Source of the DNA: Bdellovibrionota bacterium
GTDB lineage: Bacteria > Bdellovibrionota > Bacteriovoracia > Bacteriovoracales > Bacteriovoracaceae
Reading direction: 5' to 3'
Assembly: GCA_030836365.1 (NCBI GenBank)
Contig: JAURQB010000116.1
Coordinates: 1-15,762, forward strand
DNA: 15,762 bases
Shown: in pieces, positions 6,910-13,842 of the stretch
How the letters are laid out: the number at the start of each line of letters is the position of its first letter
Position numbering within the stretch: the first letter of the stretch is position 1
Notes under the pieces: model-generated
Databases searched by the model: none
Seen by the model: only the letters and a program-made list of their open reading frames with translations
What the model was told of the DNA's origin: nothing
Made by a program: the position numbers and the translations under genes

Positions 6910-7278
6910 ATGAATCAAAAAAGATATCTTCAATTATCATTCTTTCTTCTTGCCCTTAGTGTTGCCCTTGGCGCGATGGGTGCGCACGCTTTAGAAAAAA
7001 GCATCTCTCCAAAAGCGCTCGCCACCTTTCATACAGGCATTCGGTATTTCACTTATCACTCACTTGCAATACTCCTAATCGCCAGCAGTAAAAACTTACT
7101 ATTAAATTTAAAATGGGCAAAAAGATTAATTTTCTTAGGAATGATTTTCTTTTCTGGAAATTGCATTCTCTACGCCCTCACAGAGGTAAAAACATTTGCG
7201 ATGCTCGTTCCCATTGGAGGTTTTTCATTTATCTTTGGTTGGATAGCTGCAATTATTGAAATAAAAGAAATTAAATAA
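6910..7278 (+). CDS. DUF423 family membrane protein
   Basis: This 122-aa inner-membrane protein belongs to the DUF423 family (E. coli YgdD; related to eukaryotic TMEM256). Four hydrophobic segments lie near residues 8-27, 46-62, 70-90 and 95-116. The family marks are present in order: GAMGAHAL (21-28), the TGIRYFTYHSLA segment (42-53), FFSGN near 80-84, and PIGGFSFIFGW near 101-111. The molecular function of the family is not established. ATG 6910 follows AAGGAA at suitable spacing, 3 bases after the metallopeptidase stop, so the two are probably cotranscribed. It converges on queE with 14 bases between the stops and no visible terminator. Confidence 0.9.
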   Translation: MNQKRYLQLSFFLLALSVALGAMGAHALEKSISPKALATFHTGIRYFTYHSLAILLIASSKNLLLNLKWAKRLIFLGMIFFSGNCILYALTEVKTFAMLVPIGGFSFIFGWIAAIIEIKEIK

Positions 7279-7292
7279 AAATTTATATTAGT

Positions 7293-7997
7293 TTAGATGA
7301 ACTTTTTATTCGGGCCGTGAATCCATTTATGCTGCTGAGAGATCACTCGAAAATGACTTCCTCTTGACTCATTCCAAAGCGCTATATCGTGAACACGCTG
7401 CTTTGGGAAATCCTCTCCATAGTTAAATACTGGCGTTAAAATCCACGGAAAATCAATATCAGGGAGCGCCTCATAAACCTGATCTTTAGCTCCATTTACA
7501 AACTCAAAATCGTTATTATCAAACACAACACTTTTTACTTGAAGCTTGTAGGAGTATTTCACCACAACTTCTTTGATATGCTCGACGGGAGTCAAAACCT
7601 TTGTCGATGGTGTTTTAAAATCAAAACTAATAAAATCGACCAGGTCAAATACTTCATGATCAATAACGTTACCCGCGGCCTCGATATTTACCCAAGCTCC
7701 ATGTTTTTTAAGGACGCCAATAAGCTCAAGCAAACTCTCTCGATGCTCTGGATCAAGAGGATCTCCACCGGTAATTGAAATACGTCTTTTGCGTGACGAA
7801 AAACCTTGCTGTGCAAGCTCCTCCAAAACCATTTCAGTGGTATACATTTTACCGCCGCGAAATGACCACGTATCCTTCGAATCACAGTTATAGCAACCAA
7901 CTTTACAACCTTGAAAGCGTATGAAAGTTTGTGGAGAACCGATATGAATCCCCTCTCCTTCTGTTGCTGAATATATGGAATTAAGCCGATAAAGCAT
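7293..7997 (-). CDS. queE: 7-carboxy-7-deazaguanine synthase (radical SAM)
   Basis: QueE converts 6-carboxy-5,6,7,8-tetrahydropterin to 7-carboxy-7-deazaguanine, a step in making preQ0/preQ1 for queuosine in tRNA. From the start chosen here (234 aa), SATEGEG (10-16) is the family N-terminal motif and C31, C35 and C38 (CKVGCYNC) are the radical-SAM [4Fe-4S] ligands in the expected C-x3-C-x2-C spacing. ISITGGDPL is the SAM-binding GGE-like segment. Two starts are possible. GTG 8027 would add ten residues (VKKFFLSRGK) and has AGGA 5 bases upstream. ATG 7997 has AGGGGT upstream and matches where family members usually begin, so I prefer it. I looked for a preQ1 riboswitch upstream and saw none. 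tgt, the enzyme that uses the pathway's product, lies about 6 kb away on the other strand. Confidence 0.9.
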   Translation of the reverse strand: MLYRLNSIYSATEGEGIHIGSPQTFIRFQGCKVGCYNCDSKDTWSFRGGKMYTTEMVLEELAQQGFSSRKRRISITGGDPLDPEHRESLLELIGVLKKHGAWVNIEAAGNVIDHEVFDLVDFISFDFKTPSTKVLTPVEHIKEVVVKYSYKLQVKSVVFDNNDFEFVNGAKDQVYEALPDIDFPWILTPVFNYGEDFPKQRVHDIALWNESRGSHFRVISQQHKWIHGPNKKFI

Positions 7998-8115
7998 TTT
8001 ACCCCTACTAAGAAAAAATTTCTTCACGCATTTCCTAACATAGTTTTATCTCCCTGAAAATAGGAAGCGAGTAGATGTGAAACTAATGCAGGGGCTAAGT
8101 TCTCAATTTTTAAGC

Positions 8116-8127
8116 ATGAGGAGGTGA
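8116..8127 (+). promoter_or_regulatory. Full-length Shine-Dalgarno embedded in a three-codon ORF
   Basis: The bases ATG AGG AGG TGA form a start, two Arg codons and a stop. Within them, AGGAGGTGA (8119-8127) is fully complementary to the 3' end of 16S rRNA. The next start in a sensible frame is ATG 8141, 13 bases past the end of this motif (16 past the AGGAGG core), which is longer than usual spacing. The frame of the 8141 gene is closed by TGA at 8117-8119, so there is no nearer start. Confidence 0.45.
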
Positions 8128-8140
8128 CGAAGCCCAAAAA

Positions 8141-8680
8141 ATGACCCATACTCGCCCAATGATTGATGAAACATACAGAACAATAATCCAGCAATTAGAA
8201 CAAAATATTAGGCCACGCATTCCCAACTCTCCTGAATTAATGGCCGAACTCAAACAGGCCATGGAAGATGAGCGACCCCCAACAGATCAAACTCTTTGCG
8301 TTCTCTGTCACCTAGCAAGCCCTGATCCAAGCATGACAAAAAACCTTCTATCTCACTTAAAGACCGACTACCCAACAGAAACTCAGATATTTATCCTCGA
8401 GGCAGTTCAAAAACACATTTTAGATGCACGTATGATCTCTGGAGACAGACTCACTCCTGAGTTTCTAAAAGCCTTTAATGATTACCTAAGCCTTGCACCA
8501 AAAAAAGTCCTTTATTTTATCATTGGCATTATTGAGGGCTGCGGCGCCCAAAGCATTTTCTTTCGCCAAGGACTGAAAAATCTTAAGTGGGGAATTTTGG
8601 ATGCCTTTAAAAAAGAATATCGCGAGACAATCACTCGAATTGATGCATTAGAGAATCGTTGGCAAAAAATGCTTAAGTAG
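8141..8680 (+). CDS. Hypothetical helical protein, 179 aa
   Basis: I do not recognise this protein. It is cytoplasmic in appearance, with no signal peptide, and is probably almost entirely alpha-helical, with alternating amphipathic segments that recall small helical-repeat proteins. Cysteines occur in CVLC near residues 53-56 and one more in EGCGAQ, which is too few for an obvious metal site. The most hydrophobic stretch is KKVLYFIIGIIEGCG (about 120-134). ATG 8141 is the first possible start after an in-frame stop at 8117-8119. The ribosome binding site is strong but unusually distant. The gene is divergent from queE and is followed after 13 bases by a zinc-site protein gene, so the two probably share a transcript. 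Confidence 0.75.
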   Translation: MTHTRPMIDETYRTIIQQLEQNIRPRIPNSPELMAELKQAMEDERPPTDQTLCVLCHLASPDPSMTKNLLSHLKTDYPTETQIFILEAVQKHILDARMISGDRLTPEFLKAFNDYLSLAPKKVLYFIIGIIEGCGAQSIFFRQGLKNLKWGILDAFKKEYRETITRIDALENRWQKMLK

Positions 8681-8693
8681 TTAAAATATTAGT

Positions 8694-9029
8694 ATGAAAT
8701 CTGATGAACTCAACGCCATATACGATAAAATAAAATCCCTTAAAAACGCTGGCAACCTTCCTTTGACCTCTCCCAAACCTCTAGAGAGTACAGTTCGTTT
8801 AATACCTGATGAGAAAATCGCCCCAAGCCTGTTCAAACCGTCACAACTTGAACCAAACGTTTATTACGCCACAAGCCTAACCATTCGGGCCGTTAAAAAA
8901 GACATTTTCATGGCCGGCGATGGTTTTAAAGACCTGGAAATGATCATGCCCTGTCTTAGTTGTGCAAAAAAGCTCGACTTACAGTTTTGGAAATTTTGCC
9001 CTTTTTGCGAAGGAAAAATTGCGAACTAA
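8694..9029 (+). CDS. Hypothetical protein with C-terminal Cys4 zinc ribbon, 111 aa
   Basis: I cannot name the family. The C-terminal 25 residues hold C87, C90, C102 and C105 in a CxxC-x11-CxxC arrangement (PCLSCAKK ... FCPFCEG), a compact zinc ribbon. The N-terminal 85 residues have no clear domain; they include a proline-rich stretch (NLPLTSPKPL) and a strand-like part (YYATSLTIRAV). There is no signal peptide. ATG 8694 lies 13 bases after the preceding stop and has no convincing ribosome binding site, so it may rely on translational coupling. Zinc ribbons of this kind usually mediate protein or nucleic-acid contacts; the partner is unknown. Confidence 0.72.
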   Translation: MKSDELNAIYDKIKSLKNAGNLPLTSPKPLESTVRLIPDEKIAPSLFKPSQLEPNVYYATSLTIRAVKKDIFMAGDGFKDLEMIMPCLSCAKKLDLQFWKFCPFCEGKIAN

Positions 9030-9171
9030 CGCACTGAACATGTCAACTAATGTTAGATTATTACCTATTGTCTAACCTACTTTACCTTCTGTACATTCAT
9101 GCCCATGAAAATTTTACATGCCCACGGAATTTAGAGGGCTTAAAATCTACCTTAGCAGGAGAAGTGAATCC
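9030..9171 (+). promoter_or_regulatory. Leader region of the dksA-like gene, with repeats
   Basis: This 142-base gap probably contains the promoter of the dksA-like gene. GTTAGA (9052-9057) and TCTAAC (9071-9076) form a 6-bp dyad with a 13-base loop. TTGTCT (9068-9073) and TACATT (9092-9097), 18 bases apart, are a possible -35/-10 pair overlapping the dyad. CATGCCCA occurs at 9098-9105 and again at 9117-9124, a direct repeat with 19-base periodicity. All are by-eye candidates. Confidence 0.35.
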
Positions 9172-9597
9172 ATGAGAGAAAATAGTTTTCTAAGTGACGC
9201 GCAAGTTAACAAAATTGATCATAAAGTTAGAGATGAGTTGAGCAGAGTCATGGAATCCATTAATCCTGGTGTTGGCTCCATGATAAAAGACGAGTTGAGA
9301 GACCCTGTCGACGAAGCCAATTCCAATATCCAAGCGTCTCACGAGCTTCGAATGAAAAATCGTGAACTTTTCTATTACAAAAAACTTAATCAAACATTAG
9401 ATCGAATTAAGAAAGGCACTGTTGGCATCTGTAAAGAATGTGATGGTGAAATCAACTTTGAGCGGATCATGGCCAGACCGACAGCTGAAATGTGCATCAG
9501 CTGTAAAGAGGAGTCTGAAATGGCTGAGAAAAACAACTTTTTTGGCCGTAAGTCTAAATCTCTCGGAAAGACATTGGACGAAATTTCTGTAAGATAA
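9172..9597 (+). CDS. dksA: DksA/TraR-type zinc-finger transcription factor
   Basis: DksA binds in the RNA polymerase secondary channel and, with ppGpp, adjusts transcription, notably of ribosomal genes. From ATG 9172 the protein has 141 aa. The N-terminal half fits the coiled-coil arm, and DPVDEA at 44-49 keeps the two tip aspartates and alanine (DxxDxA) that DksA needs for activity. LRMKNRELFYYKKLNQ leads into the zinc domain with C87, C90, C108 and C111 (CxxC-x17-CxxC). ARPTAEMCISCKEE matches the family closely. The frame is open from ATG 9118, but AGGAGA at 9157-9162 sits 9 bases before ATG 9172, and the 18 extra residues look uncharacteristic, so 9172 is preferred. Several DksA-like paralogues may exist in one genome, so the symbol denotes family and tip chemistry, not proven orthology. 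Confidence 0.87.
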   Translation: MRENSFLSDAQVNKIDHKVRDELSRVMESINPGVGSMIKDELRDPVDEANSNIQASHELRMKNRELFYYKKLNQTLDRIKKGTVGICKECDGEINFERIMARPTAEMCISCKEESEMAEKNNFFGRKSKSLGKTLDEISVR

Positions 9598-9625
9598 ATT
9601 CTCTTCGCCTGTAGCTGGATAAATC

Positions 9626-10012
9626 ATTAATCAAGAAAAACAAAACCTCATCGATCAGGTCATCACTGATTTTTATGAAATCGCCAAAAATGATTTTCTG
9701 ATTGGCTATCATTTCCGTCACATTCAAGACTTCAATACTCACATCCCTAAAATACAGCGATTTTGGTATCTCATTTTACTTGAACTAAATAGTGAGGAAA
9801 AAAAACAAATAATCAAAAAGGGTGTGCCCAAAAATGTGATTCAATCTCATGAGTATTTGAAAATAAAAAAAGGGGAAGTGGGAAGATGGGTAGTGTTATT
9901 TAAATCCGTGCTTCAAAAATATGAACAAGAAAACTTAGGCTTCGTTACTAAATGGGCACAAGAAATAGATAAGTTTGAAAAAATTTTCCTGAACGCCCAA
10001 AATCTATACTAG
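9626..10012 (+). CDS. Truncated hemoglobin (group 3-like), probable ATT start
   Basis: This encodes a 2-on-2 truncated globin of 128 aa, the usual size. Taking ATT 9626 as codon 1, FY at 16-17 places Tyr at B10, F30 fits CD1, H39 (THIPKIQRFW) fits E7 and the family's HxxxixxFW motif, H75 (QSHEYL) is the proximal F8 heme ligand, and W88 (GRW) is the G8 tryptophan. These proteins bind O2 or NO. The frame is closed by TAA at 9620-9622 and contains no ATG, GTG or TTG until GTG 9824, which is in the middle of the domain and would discard the B, C and E helices. ATT 9626, with a weak GGA 6 bases upstream, is the best start; ATC 9623 is next. The gene follows the dksA-like gene by 28 bases, and its stop shares CTAG with the stop of the opposite lipoprotein gene. 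Confidence 0.72.
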   Translation: MNQEKQNLIDQVITDFYEIAKNDFLIGYHFRHIQDFNTHIPKIQRFWYLILLELNSEEKKQIIKKGVPKNVIQSHEYLKIKKGEVGRWVVLFKSVLQKYEQENLGFVTKWAQEIDKFEKIFLNAQNLY

Positions 10013-10401
10013 GGAGAATTAGGGTTTTTTGCCCCGTAAGTAGATTTCACAAACTGCTCAAGCCCTGGTTCATTTGTAATTTCATCAATTAACCAATTTT
10101 TAAAATAATACTGATTAAGTCTGATGGCGTCAGCTTTAGCATTTTTGGATTCATCGAACTCAACAAACGCAAACTCAAGCTCGTTAACTTTTGCTCGAAA
10201 TACTTTTTTGCAACCCTTTCCATAGGCAAGACTTGGTGCCTCACCTTCACACGTCGGACCCCCTCCTAGTTTTTCGGCCAGCACAATGGAAAATGAAGGG
10301 TCGGATTTTTTAGCGAGAGAGAGGAGAGACAATCGATCGATTGTCTCATCCTCTGAGCAGGAGGCAAATACTAATAAAAATATTAAAAATATCTCTCGCA
10401 T
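10009..10401 (-). CDS. Small putative lipoprotein, 130 aa
   Basis: I do not recognise the mature protein. The N-terminus MREIFLIFLLVFASC has a short basic start, a hydrophobic core and a cysteine at 15 that fits a lipoprotein signal peptidase site, although F rather than L, V or I at position -3 is a mild departure. Residues after C15 (SEDET) are acidic, a common feature of lipoproteins. Two further cysteines, C51 and C64, in a GGGP...GKGC region may form a disulphide. The start lies 6 bases past the stop of the outer-membrane protein gene and lacks a clear ribosome binding site, so translation is likely coupled to that gene and the two products may act together in the envelope. Its TAG stop overlaps the globin's TAG stop on the other strand. 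Confidence 0.7.
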   Translation of the reverse strand: MREIFLIFLLVFASCSEDETIDRLSLLSLAKKSDPSFSIVLAEKLGGGPTCEGEAPSLAYGKGCKKVFRAKVNELEFAFVEFDESKNAKADAIRLNQYYFKNWLIDEITNEPGLEQFVKSTYGAKNPNSP

Positions 10402-10407
10402 TTATGA

Positions 10408-11733
10408 TTAAATAAATACTCTAAAGTTTACACCTAGGATTGAGCCCGTTTTTCGGCCATCCACATCATCACTAATTGGAAGTTTGTACATTCCCTCAAG
10501 TTGCATTACCCAAAACTTAAATTGCGGAGCAAGAGTAATGTGTTCGGCATCTAACTGTGTTCTAAATTGAATACCTAAACGATCTTTCCATACATATGCA
10601 CCAAGATCGGCACCAATAAAATAACCATCACCGATTCCATACCCTGCACGCTTATGAATACCGCCAAAGGCTTTAAGCTTCATAAAGTCAAATGGCTTAA
10701 ATCTCATCTCCCCATATAATTTAAAAAGTATCGGTGTTTCATAAAGGTTATTTGCATTATCCGCTTCAGATAAGTTTGCCAGTTTTACTTCATCCATGGA
10801 CGCCATAATAGAAAAGTTATCGGCGCGATATCCTACGGCAGCATCGATCGTAAGATTGGTTTCTTCAATGTCTGTTGGAGTATCAAAAGAGTCACCTCCA
10901 CCGTTGATTGAAGCAGATGTGATTTTCATCAGACTGTCGACACGCAGAAGTCCATAAAGATTTACATGGCCAAAAAAGTTTTCACCGAACCAAGCAAGCT
11001 TTGGCCCAATTTTTGTATCAGCTTTAAGATAAATATCTAAATTTGGAACGGTATCAGTTCCTGTAAGTGCATCTACAATCTCTTGAGGAATAATAATGTC
11101 TTCTAGAGTCTCTTCGTTTTGATTGACTGCAGTCACGAAGACATTATCACCACTTCTAGCAGCCTCATCACTCAATACTTTGAATAAGTTATTATTATTA
11201 TCATCACCGTCATCAATTGAGGCAACAATCTCATCTACTGATAATGACTCAATTAGAGCTTTAACAATAGGATCAATATCAGAACCTAACATATCAATAA
11301 AGTCTCCTGGCTCCAAAGTTTCTTCTGATATTGCGACATTAGCGGTTAATCCAAAATCAACTCGAAGTAATTCTGGAACAAACTTGATTCCCCAAGCATT
11401 AAATTGAAATAGTGGCACACCAACGCCAAGGTTTAATCGCCCACTTAGTTCTTTTCCACTCCATACGTTAGTAAGAGAAGCCGCAGCATCGATAGCTGAC
11501 TGTTGATTTCCATCAATAACTGACTCAGAGGCTGTTTGAACATCGTCAATCAGGTCCATGATATCAGTGGAGAAAAATCCATTTGCATCAAAATAAAAGT
11601 CGTGGCCTAGTGGGCGAAGAGACTCTTGAAGTTTTAAACGGTCCTCAATAAGGGTCGTTCGCTCAACGATGTCATAGGTAAATGCCTGCGAGCTAAGCGC
11701 GAGCATCAATAAAAATAGTATATTTCTTTTCAT
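10408..11733 (-). CDS. Putative outer-membrane beta-barrel protein, 441 aa
   Basis: The N-terminus MKRNILFLLMLALSSQAFT is a signal peptide. The mature protein is built from many amphipathic strand-like segments with alternating hydrophobic and polar residues, aromatic residues and glycines (for example GRLNLGVGVPLFQF, GYFIGADLGAYVW, GSILGVNFRVFI), which fits an outer-membrane beta-barrel. No cysteine and no named family is recognised. An acidic, asparagine-rich insert (IDDGDDNNNNLF) is encoded by a run of trinucleotide repeats near 11185-11220 and may be an exposed loop. An upstream ATG at 11790 would precede the signal peptide by 19 residues; ATG 11733 is preferred because GGAGGAG stands 8 bases before it and because it begins the signal peptide. 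The gene is upstream of, and probably cotranscribed with, the small lipoprotein gene. Confidence 0.75.
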   Translation of the reverse strand: MKRNILFLLMLALSSQAFTYDIVERTTLIEDRLKLQESLRPLGHDFYFDANGFFSTDIMDLIDDVQTASESVIDGNQQSAIDAAASLTNVWSGKELSGRLNLGVGVPLFQFNAWGIKFVPELLRVDFGLTANVAISEETLEPGDFIDMLGSDIDPIVKALIESLSVDEIVASIDDGDDNNNNLFKVLSDEAARSGDNVFVTAVNQNEETLEDIIIPQEIVDALTGTDTVPNLDIYLKADTKIGPKLAWFGENFFGHVNLYGLLRVDSLMKITSASINGGGDSFDTPTDIEETNLTIDAAVGYRADNFSIMASMDEVKLANLSEADNANNLYETPILFKLYGEMRFKPFDFMKLKAFGGIHKRAGYGIGDGYFIGADLGAYVWKDRLGIQFRTQLDAEHITLAPQFKFWVMQLEGMYKLPISDDVDGRKTGSILGVNFRVFI

Positions 11734-11761
11734 GAAAATTACTCCTCCATAAGTTTTAAAT

Positions 11762-11767
11762 ATTATA
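11762..11767 (-). promoter_or_regulatory. Candidate -10 element of the outer-membrane protein gene
   Basis: The minus strand reads TATAAT exactly. It lies about 29 bases before the ATG at 11733, leaving a short leader that contains the GGAGGAG ribosome binding site. No good -35 hexamer is found at 16-18 bases (best GTGAAT), so activity may depend on an activator or on upstream A/T tracts. Confidence 0.4.
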
Positions 11768-11841
11768 TCGCAATATTTAATCACATTCACCGAATGAATT
11801 GAGAATTTTTTTCCAAATCAAAAATTATTTTTTCGACTGAC

Positions 11842-11847
11842 TATAAT
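11842..11847 (+). promoter_or_regulatory. Candidate -10 element of the FHA/RDD-like gene
   Basis: TATAAT matches the consensus exactly and lies 38 bases before the GTG start at 11886. The -35 position is poor (CAAAAA with a 17-base spacer). A/T tracts just upstream (11804-11833) could act as UP-like sequence. The -10 element of the divergent gene is 75 bases away. Confidence 0.4.
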
Positions 11848-11885
11848 AGATAAATACACTCAGTTTTAAATGGGCAGGTAAACGC

Positions 11886-13811
11886 GTGAATGAGCAATTC
11901 AAAATTGAAATTGAAAAAAATAAACAAATGATTCACCAGGGTGATATTTTTGATCAGTGTACGATCGGTGGTGATGATAATAATTACTACCAAAGCCGAG
12001 ACCTTAAGCACAACGAGTTACTTATTCGAGAAATTGGTGGTGTCTATAACATCATCGCCAACTCAGATAAGTGGGTGCTTAATGGAAAAAAAATAGAGGA
12101 GAAAAAATACTACATTCTCGGAACAAAAAATAAACTTGTTTGCGGAAAATACAATATTCTTATCAAAAAAATAAAAGATAACTCCACTGGAGGTCTTGAG
12201 CTCGCGACAGAAAAACATGAAGTAGGTGACTTAATCGGTGGAAGTTCAAATACGACAAGTAATGTTGATATCTACAACACGCCAAATGAGTCATCCAAGG
12301 CTTCAGAAAGCACCACGCACCATGGATATTTAAAGAGACTTGGTTTCTTCGCTAAGTTTTCCTCGAACCTTTTTAACATTTCGCTTTTTTATCTATGCAC
12401 ATGGTTTATCGTTCCTTTATTAAGTGATGGGCCTTATCGTGAGTACATAGAAAAAGCTCAAAGCTTCATCCTTCAACAAATAGGAGAACTAGGCCCTCAA
12501 TATGTCACTAACGGAAAAATTTCATTTTTCAGCGTCGTGCTCAATGACGTTTTAGAGATGAAGAAATTTGCACCGATTTTTGATGAACTTAGTGTGAAAC
12601 TAATACTCGGGCTCATTTTTTACTTTATCATCAAGGGAGTGTTTGCGGTTCTTCTCGGTAGACCTCTTTCTTTTTTCTTTTTAGGTATTGGCGTTGATGG
12701 TAATTTTGCGATAAGGCGAATCAAATCATTTTTACTTGAAATTCTTTCTCCCATTTTATCACCACTAAGCTTTTATCGACTATGGGGCCTGCTTCCATTC
12801 AAAACCATACCAGAAATACTTCTGCGCATTCTCATTTATCGCTCCTCTTCATTTTTAGGTCTCATCGGCCCTTTGTATTTATGTTTCATCACTACGGCGA
12901 TACTCGCCTCGCCACTACTCTATCAACATTTTGCCAAACCAAAAAATATAATCATTCAATCAAAAATACAGGCAAAAAGTGGATCATCACCCGAAAAAGT
13001 AGAAAACTTAATGTTTAGCAATTTGGAATTAAGAACTCCAATGAAAGAAACAATGGAAGTAAAACCCCTAACAACTCCGACAGGAAATCGTTATAAAATA
13101 AGTGGAGGAAAGCTAAAAAAAGGAGTTATTCTTACCTCCTCTGCCGTGCCATTTTTTTCATGGGATCAAAACCTTGCAACTGGAAACCCACTTGCTTTTT
13201 TAATTTACCCCGTTCATGCCTTAAAAAATATTAACATGCCTATACCTCAAGGAAACGCAGAGAAATTTCAAGCCGAGAGAATGCATATGATTAACGAAAT
13301 ACTTTCCATCTCCCTCATGAATCTCATTGGAAAGTTTTTTGATCTAGGGCCTTTTCTTGTTAGTGCTTATTTCATGAAAAAAGAAATACTCGAGAAGCTC
13401 TCTAGCTTGGATTTAGATTTAACTGCTTACTGGATAAATAACGATGGGGTCGCCCTTGCGATCGAGTCCCAAAAAAGTGCTCTCATTAGTTACCCATTAG
13501 ACCCTCAAAAACCGCAAATCAATATCACCTCCACATCAACTAAAGATTTAAAACTTTTCTTGCAATACTTCATGAGATACTCGGGCACCGTCAAACTCCC
13601 AATTGAAAGATCCGGTCTTATAGAAGAAATTTTCATTTTAATAGATAAAATCGACATCGAAAACTTTACTAATAATATTAATAACTTACTAAGTGGTGAT
13701 GGACTAGAGGTACTAAAAAAAATGCAAAAGAAACAAAAAGAACTGACGAATACAATAAAGAGCGCTAACAAAGCCAAGAAAAAAGCACTTAAAGAAGTAG
13801 ATTCAGAGTAG
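11886..13811 (+). CDS. Multi-helix membrane protein with degenerate FHA-like N-terminus and RDD-like core
   Basis: Function unknown. Residues 1-98 resemble an FHA beta-sandwich (TIGGDDNNYYQSRDLKHNELLIRE, WVLNGKKIEE, GTKNKLVCGKYNILI). They lack the exact GRS and SxxH phosphothreonine-binding residues, so phosphopeptide binding is doubtful. A polar linker follows (100-148), then hydrophobic segments near 158-179, 235-257, 281-303 and 322-346. The LLGRPLSFFFLGIGVDG motif at 256-272 recalls the RDD family's GxxxGKxxLG loop. Residues 350-606 form a soluble domain without a known match, and the C-terminus (608-636) is a lysine-rich probable coiled coil. The start is GTG 11886 with AGGT 6 bases upstream. 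tgt follows after 31 bases, so they may be cotranscribed. Membership in FHA and RDD is tentative. Confidence 0.75.
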   Translation: MNEQFKIEIEKNKQMIHQGDIFDQCTIGGDDNNYYQSRDLKHNELLIREIGGVYNIIANSDKWVLNGKKIEEKKYYILGTKNKLVCGKYNILIKKIKDNSTGGLELATEKHEVGDLIGGSSNTTSNVDIYNTPNESSKASESTTHHGYLKRLGFFAKFSSNLFNISLFYLCTWFIVPLLSDGPYREYIEKAQSFILQQIGELGPQYVTNGKISFFSVVLNDVLEMKKFAPIFDELSVKLILGLIFYFIIKGVFAVLLGRPLSFFFLGIGVDGNFAIRRIKSFLLEILSPILSPLSFYRLWGLLPFKTIPEILLRILIYRSSSFLGLIGPLYLCFITTAILASPLLYQHFAKPKNIIIQSKIQAKSGSSPEKVENLMFSNLELRTPMKETMEVKPLTTPTGNRYKISGGKLKKGVILTSSAVPFFSWDQNLATGNPLAFLIYPVHALKNINMPIPQGNAEKFQAERMHMINEILSISLMNLIGKFFDLGPFLVSAYFMKKEILEKLSSLDLDLTAYWINNDGVALAIESQKSALISYPLDPQKPQINITSTSTKDLKLFLQYFMRYSGTVKLPIERSGLIEEIFILIDKIDIENFTNNINNLLSGDGLEVLKKMQKKQKELTNTIKSANKAKKKALKEVDSE

Positions 13812-13842
13812 GTTTTTGGCCACTCACTGAGAAGGAAATATT

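Noticed and set aside
8028..8140. preQ1 riboswitch upstream of queE
   Set aside because: I looked on the minus strand for the preQ1-I hairpin and A-rich tail and found neither; the region is short and has only a ribosome binding site.
9118..9171. Start of the dksA-like gene at ATG 9118
   Set aside because: ATG 9118 has no ribosome binding site and lies within a CATGCCCA direct repeat; ATG 9172 follows AGGAGA and matches the family's usual length.
9824..10012. A separate 62-aa protein starting at GTG 9824
   Set aside because: The upstream codons in the same frame continue the globin fold without interruption, so this is the second half of the globin gene.
11734..11790. Start of the outer-membrane protein at ATG 11790
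   Set aside because: It would put 19 residues before a clear signal peptide, overlaps the candidate promoter, and GGAGGAG favours ATG 11733.
13505..13777. Minus-strand serine/phenylalanine-rich hydrophobic frame opposite the FHA/RDD-like gene
   Set aside because: It is the antisense of a lysine-rich coiled-coil coding region, which naturally reads as Phe/Leu/Ser; no start signals.
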